From Clostridioides sp. (GTDB lineage Bacteria > Bacillota > Clostridia > Peptostreptococcales > Peptostreptococcaceae): a stretch of DNA of 10,740 bases. The stretch is from contig JAISUA010000154.1 in the NCBI GenBank assembly GCA_031272305.1, positions 1-10,740 of the forward strand, given 5' to 3'. This document shows, piece by piece, positions 5,819 through 10,740 of the stretch (position 1 is its first letter; every line of letters starts with the position of its first letter). The notes under the pieces are model-generated. The model had not been told where the DNA came from, made no database searches, and was given only the letters and a program-made list of their open reading frames with translations. The position numbers were made by a program, and so were the translations under genes.

Positions 5819-7081
5819 ATGCAAAAAATTTTAGTAAAAGAAAGTGCACCTTTGAGAGGTAAGGTAAGAATAGATGGAGCCAAAAATGCAGTACTACCGA
5901 TAATTGCAGCCACGTTACTTGCAAATGGAAAATCGGTGATACATGGAGTTCCAAATTTGAGCGATGTAAAAGTAATAACAGAACTTATAAGACATTTAGG
6001 GGCAAAAGTTGAGTATGACGGAGATACTTTGATAGTTGATTCAAGTGAAGTGGATTCTTGTGATGCACCTTACGAGCTTGTAAGAAAAATGAGAGCATCT
6101 TTTTTTGTTATGGGTCCACTTCTTGCAAGATTTAAAAATACGAAAATTTCGATGCCAGGAGGATGTGCGATAGGTACAAGACCTATAGATCTTCACTTGA
6201 AGGGGTTTAAGTCACTAAATGCTAAAATTATAATGGAACATGGTTTTGTTGAAGCAAAAGCAGACAGACTTGTTGGAGACAAACTTTATTTAGATTTTCC
6301 GTCTGTAGGAGCTACAGAAAATATAATGATGGCAGCAACTTTGGCAGAGGGAATAACTATAATCGAAAATGCTGCTGAAGAACCTGAGATAGTTGACCTT
6401 GCAAATTTTTTGAACGAAATGGGTGCTGATGTAAAAGGAGCAGGTACTAACACAATCAAGATAAACGGCGTAAAAGAATTGCATGGAGCAGAACATACAG
6501 TGATACCTGATAGAATAGAAGCAGCTACTTATATGATAGCAGCTGCTATGACAAAAGGCGATATAGAGATTGAAAATGTCATGGTTGAACATTTGAAACC
6601 TGTTATTGCAAAACTTAGAGAATCAGGCTGTGAGATAATAGAAAAAGATAGCTCTATCAGAGTAATTGGTGGAGAAGTGATAAAACCTATAGATGTCAAA
6701 ACACTTCCACATCCTGGATTTCCAACAGATGTTCAAGCACAATTCATGGCGATGCTTTCTATTGCAAACGGAACAGGTGTAGTGATTGAAACAGTTTTTG
6801 AAAACAGATTTATGCATGTAGCTGAATTTAACAGAATGGGTGCTAATATAAAAATAGATGGCAGAAGTGCTGTTGTCAATGGAGTAGAAAAACTTCGTGG
6901 AGCAAGGGTAAACGCAACAGATTTGAGAGCTGGTGCAGCACTTATACTTTGTGGTCTTGTAGCTGAAGGAGAAACACTTATAGGCGATATATATCACATA
7001 CTAAGAGGATATGTTAACATTGACAAGAAGATAAAAGCATTAGGTGGAAATATTGAATTTGTAGAAGTAGATGAAGATTAG
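5819..7081 (+). CDS. murA: UDP-N-acetylglucosamine 1-carboxyvinyltransferase MurA
   Basis: MurA transfers enolpyruvate from PEP to UDP-GlcNAc, the first committed step of peptidoglycan synthesis in the cytoplasm. At 420 residues it is full length. Lys22-Asn23 (GAKNAVLP) and the catalytic loop [10 protein letters not shown] with Cys116 (Cys115 in E. coli numbering) are present; a cysteine here predicts sensitivity to fosfomycin at target level. The general base Asp304 sits in [11 protein letters not shown], and the C-terminal half repeats the EPSP-synthase fold. The start follows GAGGAG (5805-5810), eight bases upstream. Its place directly before spoIID matches B. subtilis murAA, so it is probably the main vegetative MurA; many Firmicutes carry a second copy elsewhere. 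No clear terminator follows it. Confidence 0.97.
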   Translation: MQKILVKESAPLRGKVRIDGAKNAVLPIIAATLLANGKSVIHGVPNLSDVKVITELIRHLGAKVEYDGDTLIVDSSEVDSCDAPYELVRKMRASFFVMGPLLARFKNTKISMPGGCAIGTRPIDLHLKGFKSLNAKIIMEHGFVEAKADRLVGDKLYLDFPSVGATENIMMAATLAEGITIIENAAEEPEIVDLANFLNEMGADVKGAGTNTIKINGVKELHGAEHTVIPDRIEAATYMIAAAMTKGDIEIENVMVEHLKPVIAKLRESGCEIIEKDSSIRVIGGEVIKPIDVKTLPHPGFPTDVQAQFMAMLSIANGTGVVIETVFENRFMHVAEFNRMGANIKIDGRSAVVNGVEKLRGARVNATDLRAGAALILCGLVAEGETLIGDIYHILRGYVNIDKKIKALGGNIEFVEVDED

Positions 7082-7108
7082 AAATATTTTTTTAGTTAGA
7101 AATTTTAA

Positions 7109-7137
7109 TCATAAAACAGAAGGGTTTTTCATATAAT
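7109..7137 (+). promoter_or_regulatory. Sigma-E-type promoter of spoIID
   Basis: TCATAAAA (7109-7116) and CATATAAT (7130-7137) are 13 bases apart, matching the mother-cell sigma-E pattern (-35 ATA-rich, -10 CATA-A-T, spacer 13-15). The start would be near 7144, about 30 bases before the spoIID ATG. spoIID is a known sigma-E gene in B. subtilis. Confidence 0.68.
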
Positions 7138-7161
7138 TATTCCAGAGAAATTAAAATGATT

Positions 7162-7166
7162 GGAGG
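7162..7166 (+). promoter_or_regulatory. Ribosome binding site that fixes the spoIID start
   Basis: GGAGG lies seven bases before ATG 7174. The in-frame ATG at 7156 is upstream of this site and has no Shine-Dalgarno of its own, so it was not used as the start. Confidence 0.8.
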
Positions 7167-7173
7167 AATACGA

Positions 7174-8229
7174 ATGAAAAATCCTTTTTATATTATATTG
7201 CTAATAGTTATATGTGCAATATTATGTCCACTTGGACTTACTGTTGCATCATATAATCTAAATTCTAGTGAATATTTTAAGTCAAAAGATAATATCAAAG
7301 AAGAAAATTACAACTCAGTTCAAACAGAAAATAAAAATACAAGCAATTCCGATGAAAATATTTATGAGACTATAAATAAACAATCACCTCAAATAGCTTT
7401 ATATAATCACAAGACACAAAAATATGAAAATATTGATATAGAGGAATACTTAGTTGGTGTTTTAGCAGGAGAGATGTCGGCAGATTTCGATTTGGAGGCA
7501 CTTAAAGCACAAGCAGTAGCAGCTAGAACTTATGTTGAATACAAAATGGACAAACCCTATTCATCTAAACATCCAAAGGCAGCAGTATGCACAGATTATA
7601 AACATTGTCAGGAATATAAATCAAAAAGTGAGCTTCAAAAATTGAATGGAGATAAGTGGATAGAAGAAAAATATACTAAATTAGAGCAGGCAGTCAGAGA
7701 AACAAAAGGTCAGATATTGACATATGAAGAGAAACCTATAATGACACTGTATTTCTCAACTTCTTCAGGAAAAACCGAAAATTGCGAAGAAGTGTTTGCA
7801 AGTGATTATCCATATTTAAAATCAGTAGATAGTCAATACGACTCTATTTCACCTAAATTTGTTTCTACAGTAAATGTATCTAAAGAAAAGTTTGTAAATG
7901 CTGTCAATGAAAAAGGAGCGAAAGTAAGTACTTCAAATTTAGAAAATAAAATAAAAATAGTAGAAAACAGCGAAGGTGGTTCAGTTGAAAAAATAAAAAT
8001 AGGTAGTGTGACATTGAAAGGTCAAGATATTAGAACTATGTTTAATTTAAATTCATCAAATTTTGATATAGAAGTTGGTTCAAAGAATGTGGAATTCAAT
8101 GTAAAAGGATATGGTCATGGAGTTGGCATGAGTCAGTGGGGAGCAGAAGGAATGGCAAGACAAGGCTCAAAATATTATGATATATTATTGCATTACTATA
8201 CAGGAATAAAAATAAAAGATATTTATTAA
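7174..8229 (+). CDS. spoIID: Stage II sporulation protein D, lytic transglycosylase SpoIID
   Basis: SpoIID is a membrane-anchored lytic transglycosylase of the mother cell that, with SpoIIM and SpoIIP, removes septal peptidoglycan and drives engulfment. From ATG 7174 it has 351 residues. Residues about 5-27 form one hydrophobic N-terminal segment, followed by a hydrophilic low-complexity linker to about 70. The catalytic domain carries EEYLVGVLAGEM with the presumed catalytic Glu100. His133, Cys139, His144 and Cys145 (HPKAAVC...KHC) form a cluster that matches, shifted by one, the zinc site I recall for C. difficile SpoIID. The C-terminal family signature GYGHGVGMSQWGAEGMA is intact and the protein ends HYYTGIKIKDIY. 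It follows murA by 92 bases with its own sigma-E-type promoter and precedes a 28-bp repeat array. Confidence 0.96.
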   Translation: MKNPFYIILLIVICAILCPLGLTVASYNLNSSEYFKSKDNIKEENYNSVQTENKNTSNSDENIYETINKQSPQIALYNHKTQKYENIDIEEYLVGVLAGEMSADFDLEALKAQAVAARTYVEYKMDKPYSSKHPKAAVCTDYKHCQEYKSKSELQKLNGDKWIEEKYTKLEQAVRETKGQILTYEEKPIMTLYFSTSSGKTENCEEVFASDYPYLKSVDSQYDSISPKFVSTVNVSKEKFVNAVNEKGAKVSTSNLENKIKIVENSEGGSVEKIKIGSVTLKGQDIRTMFNLNSSNFDIEVGSKNVEFNVKGYGHGVGMSQWGAEGMARQGSKYYDILLHYYTGIKIKDIY

Positions 8230-8244
8230 AAGTTTGTTCAATTT

Positions 8245-8384
8245 TTCGAAAAAGGACAAAGTTATTTATATCTTTGAAAAAGGAAAAAGTTATTTATATT
8301 TTCGAAAATGGAAAAAGTTATTTATATTTTTGAAAAAGGACAAAGTTATTTATATCTTCAAAAAACGACAAAATCATTTATAAA
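8245..8384. repeat. Five tandem 28-bp repeats between spoIID and spoIIQ
   Basis: Units at 8245-8272, 8273-8300, 8301-8328, 8329-8356 and 8357-8384. The consensus is TTYGAAAAAGG followed by AMAAAGTTATTTATATY; units 1 and 4 differ at one base, units 2 and 3 at two, and unit 5 is degenerate (TTCAAAAAACG start, TCATTTATAAA end). There are no spacers, and 28 is not a multiple of three, so it is neither CRISPR nor coding. Odd units contain a TTCGAA palindrome (lost in unit 5). It looks like a VNTR-type array. Confidence 0.93.
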
Positions 8385-8436
8385 AATTTATTTTAAAAAA
8401 ATATTTTAATTTCAATTTAAAAAAAGAAAATATAAG

Positions 8437-8463
8437 GTATAAAATATGTCATATCGTTAATAC
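8437..8463 (+). promoter_or_regulatory. Sigma-F-like promoter of spoIIQ
   Basis: GTATA (8437-8441), then 14 bases, then GTTAATACT (8455-8463 region, G8456 to the T-rich end at 8464). This fits the forespore sigma-F pattern GYATA / GGNNANAHT with one -10 deviation. The start would be about 30 bases before the spoIIQ ATG. spoIIQ is a known sigma-F gene in B. subtilis. Evidence is pattern match only. Confidence 0.42.
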
Positions 8464-8483
8464 TTCAAATATACGAAATATTT

Positions 8484-8490
8484 GGAGGTG
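8484..8490 (+). promoter_or_regulatory. Ribosome binding site that fixes the spoIIQ start
   Basis: GGAGGTG lies nine bases before ATG 8500. An in-frame TTG at 8482 overlaps this site and cannot be the start. Confidence 0.8.
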
Positions 8491-8499
8491 CGAATTTTA

Positions 8500-9141
8500 A
8501 TGAAGAAAAATTTATTAGAGAAAGATGGTTTTTATTTATCGTTATTTCTATGTGTATGTTTACTCGCAGTAGGTGGAATTTGGTATACAAATAGAAATGT
8601 CGATCAACTTGCAAAAGATAAAGATAATGAAATACACTTGATAGAAGGTGAAGATAATAAAGTTCCTACATCAACAAATTCTGAAGAAGATTTGGAAAAA
8701 GCTAAAGATAGTTCAAGCACAAATACAAATACAGAATCAAAACTTAGTTATTTAGGAACATCAGTGTTGAGAGGATACTCAGATAAAGAACCTTCTTACT
8801 CTAAGACACTAGATCAATGGGAAATACACAAAGCAATTGATATTAGTTCTGAAGTTGGTACAGATGTAAAATCACTTACAGCAGGAACTGTAGAAGATGT
8901 ATTTACAAGTGATAAGTATGGAGTTTCTGTAAAAATCAAAAAAGATGGCAAAGATGAGTATATAGTATATAGCAATCTTGCCAAAGATGCTAAAGTTAAA
9001 AAAGGAGACACAGTAAAACAAGGTCAAGTGATAGGTCAAATTGGAGAAACAGCAAAAGCTGAATGTGAAGATGGAGCACATTTACATTTAGAGGCGTACA
9101 AAGGAAACGAACTAGTCGATCCAAGTAATTTATTAAAATAG
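8500..9141 (+). CDS. spoIIQ: Stage II sporulation protein Q, LytM/M23 domain SpoIIQ
   Basis: SpoIIQ is the forespore-membrane half of the SpoIIQ-SpoIIIAH zipper that helps engulfment and links the forespore to the mother cell. From ATG 8500 it has 213 residues: a short cytoplasmic start, a transmembrane helix at about 11-29 (FYLSLFLCVCLLAVGGIW), a charged, Ser/Thr/Asn-rich linker, and a LytM (peptidase M23) domain from about 85. The complete zinc set is present: His110 and Asp114 in HKAID and His194/His196 in HLHLE. B. subtilis SpoIIQ has a degenerate site, whereas clostridial SpoIIQ proteins such as that of C. difficile keep it; this one groups with the latter. It lies after spoIID, has a sigma-F-like promoter, and is closed by a terminator. 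Confidence 0.94.
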   Translation: MKKNLLEKDGFYLSLFLCVCLLAVGGIWYTNRNVDQLAKDKDNEIHLIEGEDNKVPTSTNSEEDLEKAKDSSSTNTNTESKLSYLGTSVLRGYSDKEPSYSKTLDQWEIHKAIDISSEVGTDVKSLTAGTVEDVFTSDKYGVSVKIKKDGKDEYIVYSNLAKDAKVKKGDTVKQGQVIGQIGETAKAECEDGAHLHLEAYKGNELVDPSNLLK

Positions 9142-9149
9142 AATAAAAT

Positions 9150-9200
9150 AAAAAGGCTGATGTAAAATTCAAATATTGATTTATTGCACAGCCATTTTTT
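9150..9200 (+). terminator. Intrinsic terminator of spoIIQ
   Basis: GGCTG (9155-9159) pairs with CAGCC (9189-9193); TG (9161-9162) and CA (9187-9188) extend it past one bulged A. An A-run before and six T after (9195-9200) complete the structure. The loop is long, about 24 bases, so the stem is less compact than the other terminators here. Confidence 0.75.
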
Positions 9201-9203
9201 ATT

Positions 9204-9240
9204 GGTTCTTTGTCAATTAGGTGGATATTCCCATATAATA
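9204..9240 (-). repeat. ISL3-family terminal inverted repeat (single end)
   Basis: GGTTCTTTGTCAATTAGG (9204-9221) and the following GGATATTCCCATAT resemble the ends of ISL3-family insertion sequences, which typically begin GG-TCTTTGTCAA. It begins three bases after the spoIIQ terminator T-run and points inward toward the transposase relic next to it, the arrangement expected of the end behind the transposase stop. No partner end is visible to the right. Identification rests on remembered family ends. Confidence 0.6.
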
Positions 9241-9244
9241 TTAA

Positions 9245-9384
9245 GTCACAGAAACGAGCTTTATTAATTTTGAAGTTCTTTTTAAATTTCTAAATCAAAA
9301 TGTTGTATTTTTCATCTGTTTAATAATTCTATTAATTCTTTTAGCTTTTCCATTTGAATATAGCGGAATCATCATATTTTTAAT
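9245..9384 (-). pseudogene. Decayed ISL3-family transposase, C-terminal remnant
   Basis: Read on the minus strand from about 9384 down, the sequence encodes YSNG, then INRIIKQMKNTTF, an in-frame TGA (9297-9295), then FRN, and after a frameshift near 9283-9286 NFKINKARF. This aligns by eye with the tail of ISL3 transposases, which reads roughly YSNGPLEG..N..IK..KR..FGFRNF.NF..R. The TGA sits where the family has a glycine codon, and the acidic residue of the YSNG..EG motif, normally the last catalytic residue, is replaced by KAKR. Only about 45 codons are recognisable, so the element is dead. It adjoins an ISL3-like terminal repeat at 9204 and lies between the spoIIQ terminator and the spoIIID promoter. 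A profile search would settle it. Confidence 0.65.
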
Positions 9385-9458
9385 TTATGCTATTAATTAT
9401 CAAGTGTAGTAAATATAGAACAAAACGAATAAGAAAGTATAAATTGAAAATTCTAAAG

Positions 9459-9488
9459 GAATATTATCCTGATTTTTCACATATATAT
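9459..9488 (+). promoter_or_regulatory. Sigma-E-type promoter of spoIIID
   Basis: GAATATT (9459-9465) and CATATATAT (9480-9488) are 14 bases apart, a good match to sigma-E consensus (-35 ATATT, -10 CATA-A-T). The start falls near 9495, about 27 bases before the TTG. B. subtilis spoIIID is also sigma-E dependent. Confidence 0.65.
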
Positions 9489-9506
9489 CATTAAAGCTAT
9501 AAATGT

Positions 9507-9513
9507 GAGGGGG
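9507..9513 (+). promoter_or_regulatory. G-rich ribosome binding site of spoIIID
   Basis: GAGGGGG lies eight bases before the TTG start at 9522. It is not the canonical GGAGG, and together with the TTG start it suggests modest translation initiation. Confidence 0.65.
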
Positions 9514-9521
9514 TAAATTCG

Positions 9522-9776
9522 TTGAAATCGCATATAGAAGAGAGAGCAGCAACTGTTGCACAGTATATCCTCAATAATAACACGACAGTACGTCAAACGG
9601 CAAAAGCTTTTGGTGTAAGTAAAAGTACTATTCATAAAGACGTTACGGAACGATTAAAAGAAATAAATCCTGAACTAGCAGAAAAAGTACAGGTTGTTTT
9701 AGACAACAATAAATCAGAAAGACATATGCGAGGAGGAATGGCTACAAAACTAAAATATTTAAAAGAAAAAATGTAG
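9522..9776 (+). CDS. spoIIID: Stage III sporulation transcriptional regulator SpoIIID
   Basis: SpoIIID is a small DNA-binding protein of the mother cell that activates and represses sigma-E genes and helps set the switch to later mother-cell expression. The 84-residue product is of family length. It has an N-terminal helix with the family start (HIEERAATVAQYI), a helix-turn-helix at about 22-45 (TVRQTAKAFGVSKSTIHKD, then VTERL), the conserved EINPELAEKV, and a basic C-terminal segment RHMRGGMATKLKYLK (68-82) that contributes to DNA binding. The start is TTG at 9522, chosen because it gives the family N-terminus and follows GAGGGGG. A sigma-E-type promoter precedes it, a terminator follows at 9821, and the mbl/mreB gene comes next as in B. 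subtilis. Confidence 0.96.
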   Translation: MKSHIEERAATVAQYILNNNTTVRQTAKAFGVSKSTIHKDVTERLKEINPELAEKVQVVLDNNKSERHMRGGMATKLKYLKEKM

Positions 9777-9820
9777 TCAAAAGGATATAACACAAAGGAC
9801 TATTATATAAAATAATCATG

Positions 9821-9861
9821 AAGATATCTCCTTGTACTGAAGGGAGATATTTTTGTTTTTT
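9821..9861 (+). terminator. Intrinsic terminator of spoIIID
   Basis: AAGATATCTCC (9821-9831) pairs with GGAGATATTTT (9843-9853), 11 base pairs with one G-T wobble, around an 11-base loop; a T-rich tail TTTTTGTTTTTT follows. Its 3' half is duplicated downstream. Confidence 0.85.
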
Positions 9862-9926
9862 GTAGAATAAAAAATCATTTAAAGGAGATATTTTTGTTTT
9901 TTTGTAGAATAAAAAAAATCATTTAA
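9843..9926 (+). repeat. Tandem duplication of the 3' half of the spoIIID terminator
   Basis: Copy 1 (9843-9883, 41 bases) and copy 2 (9884-9926, 43 bases) share GGAGATATTTTTG, a T-run, GTAGAATA, an A-run and TCATTTAA. They differ only in homopolymer length: T6 against T7 and A6 against A8. The unit starts exactly at the terminator's 3' arm. Confidence 0.9.
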
Positions 9927-10077
9927 TAGATATAATCAACTTTATATGGTAAAATATATACATATATCGAAAAATTAAATAATTTAAAGTGAAATAATTC
10001 AGAATCTAAAAAACTAAAAATAAATTAACTTAAAATAATTACTAGTTTAGTAGATAATATTGTACTGTTTGATTAAA

Positions 10078-10083
10078 TATAAT
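10078..10083 (+). promoter_or_regulatory. Candidate -10 of the mbl/mreB promoter
   Basis: A perfect TATAAT 41 bases before the start codon. The -35 at the right distance (10055-10060, TAATAT) is poor, and TTGTAC at 10060-10065 is too close. An alternative is TGGTAAAAT at 9947-9955. Confidence 0.3.
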
Positions 10084-10124
10084 TAAATTTGAAAATAATA
10101 TATGAATATAAAGGAGAAATTGAA

Positions 10125-10740
10125 ATGTCTGGAATTGATATTGGAATTGATTTAGGCACAGCGAATGTGTTTGTATATGCTAGTGGCAAAGGAATTGTAT
10201 TACAAGAACCATCTGTAGTTGCTATAGAAAAAAGAACCAATGAAATCCTTGCTGTTGGAGAAGAAGCAAGAAGAATGATAGGCAGAACGCCAGGAAATAT
10301 TGTTGCTATTAGACCACTTAAAGATGGTGTGATTTCAAATTATAGTGCAACAGAAAAAATGTTGAAATATTTTATAGCAAAAATTTCTGAAGGGAAAGGT
10401 ATTGGCAAACTAGTAATGCCTCGTATAATGGTCTCTGTTCCTCCTGGAATCACAGAAGTCGAAAAAAATGCTGTTGAAGGTGCAACTAGAGAAGCTGGAG
10501 CAAGAGATGTGTATGTTATTGAAGAGCCTATTGCTGCGGCCATAGGAGCAGGTCTAGATATCGGAGAAGCAAATGGCCATATGATAATAGATATTGGTGG
10601 TGGAACTACAGATATAGCGGTGATTTCTTTGGGTGGCATCGTTGTCAGTGAATCTATAAAAATCGGTGGAGATAAGTTTGACGAAGCTATTATAAGATAT
10701 ATTAAAAAGCAAAGAAATGTTTTGATAGGAGAAAGAACAG
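10125..10740 (+). CDS. mbl: Actin-like cell-shape protein, MreB/Mbl family (3' truncated)
   Basis: MreB-family proteins polymerise under the membrane with ATP and guide the elongation machinery that builds the lateral wall. The frame is open from ATG 10125 to the window edge, 205 codons of an expected 330-340. The phosphate-1 loop [12 protein letters not shown] (7-18), the family segment [20 protein letters not shown] (about 98-117), [11 protein letters not shown] (143-153) and the phosphate-2 loop [11 protein letters not shown] (156-166) are all present. AAGGAGA (10111-10117) precedes the ATG by seven bases. The symbol follows the spoIIID-mbl neighbourhood known from B. subtilis; sequence alone does not separate Mbl from MreB, and clostridial annotations often use mreB or mreB2. 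Confidence 0.92.
   Translation, partial: MSGIDIGIDLGTANVFVYASGKGIVLQEPSVVAIEKRTNEILAVGEEARRMIGRTPGNIVAIRPLKDGVISNYSATEKMLKYFIAKISEGKGIGKLVMPRIMVSVPPGITEVEKNAVEGATREAGARDVYVIEEPIAAAIGAGLDIGEANGHMIIDIGGGTTDIAVISLGGIVVSESIKIGGDKFDEAIIRYIKKQRNVLIGERT

Larger units (their letters stand above)
9777..10124. other. Intergenic region between spoIIID and mbl/mreB
   Basis: About 350 bases without a gene. It holds the spoIIID terminator, the duplicated terminator half, an extended -10-like TGGTAAAAT (9947-9955), a small hairpin TACTA-GTT-TAGTA (10040-10052), and the promoter candidate at 10078. The remainder is featureless AT-rich DNA. Confidence 0.6.

Noticed and set aside
6290..6997. Two open frames on the minus strand inside murA (6290-6592, 6623-6997)
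   Set aside because: Antisense shadows of murA; the products are Cys/Tyr/Phe/Ser-rich without domain likeness.
7076..7110. Terminator after murA
   Set aside because: An 8-bp stem can form, but the T-run is in the loop instead of after the stem.
7156..7173. Upstream ATG start for spoIID
   Set aside because: GGAGG (7162-7166) lies after it and is spaced for ATG 7174, which begins a normal membrane anchor.
8245..8384. CRISPR array
   Set aside because: Units are directly adjacent with no unique spacers, and no cas genes are near.
8357..8384. Spo0A-like site ACGACAAAAT in the last 28-bp unit
   Set aside because: The core has a mismatch and it is explained as decay of the repeat unit.
8482..8499. 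TTG start for spoIIQ
   Set aside because: It overlaps the ribosome binding site that serves ATG 8500.
8814..9081. Minus-strand frames inside spoIIQ
   Set aside because: Overlapping antisense shadows of a clear gene, with no ribosome binding site.
10340..10639. Minus-strand frame inside mbl/mreB
   Set aside because: Antisense to highly conserved MreB coding sequence; Pro/Ile/Ser-rich shadow translation.

Overview
The window is AT-rich DNA from a spore-forming anaerobic Firmicute, most likely a member of the Peptostreptococcaceae close to, but not obviously identical with, Clostridioides difficile. The evidence is a ferredoxin-dependent 2-oxoacid oxidoreductase, a run of engulfment-stage sporulation genes, and protein details such as the SpoIIQ membrane segment and the SpoIID Cys/His cluster that resemble what I remember of the C. 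difficile proteins. All intact genes lie on the + strand. The species call is inference; no database was consulted.

Left part (1-1279): the end of the TPP-binding beta subunit and the complete gamma subunit of a 2-oxoacid:ferredoxin oxidoreductase. The genes overlap by one base and are closed by a strong intrinsic terminator about 180 bases after the last stop.

Middle (1280-7081): three enzymes that feed cell-wall precursor synthesis, each separated by a long AT-rich spacer. glmM (phosphoglucosamine mutase) has an extended -10 promoter, an upstream inverted repeat and a perfect Spo0A-box match. glmS (GlcN6P synthase) follows a well-conserved glmS self-cleaving ribozyme, flanked by one hairpin just 5' of the cleavage site and another that touches the Shine-Dalgarno. 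murA makes the first committed UDP-MurNAc precursor. GlmS makes GlcN6P, GlmM converts it to GlcN1P, and MurA acts on the UDP-GlcNAc derived from it.

Right part (7082-10740): spoIID, spoIIQ, spoIIID and the start of an mreB/mbl gene, in an order like that of B. subtilis (murAA-spoIID-spoIIQ ... spoIIID-mbl). Promoter-like sequences fit the expected compartments: sigma-E sites before spoIID and spoIIID (mother cell) and a sigma-F-like site before spoIIQ (forespore). SpoIID degrades septal peptidoglycan during engulfment, SpoIIQ anchors the forespore side of the engulfment/feeding complex, SpoIIID reprograms mother-cell transcription, and Mbl/MreB organises wall synthesis.

No new multi-gene system is visible. 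The genes are core functions; the unusual material is between them. It comprises a five-copy 28-bp tandem repeat between spoIID and spoIIQ, a decayed ISL3-family insertion sequence (transposase tail plus terminal repeat) between spoIIQ and spoIIID, a tandem duplication of half of the spoIIID terminator, two short tandem duplications at the glmS tail, and the hairpins around the glmS ribozyme.
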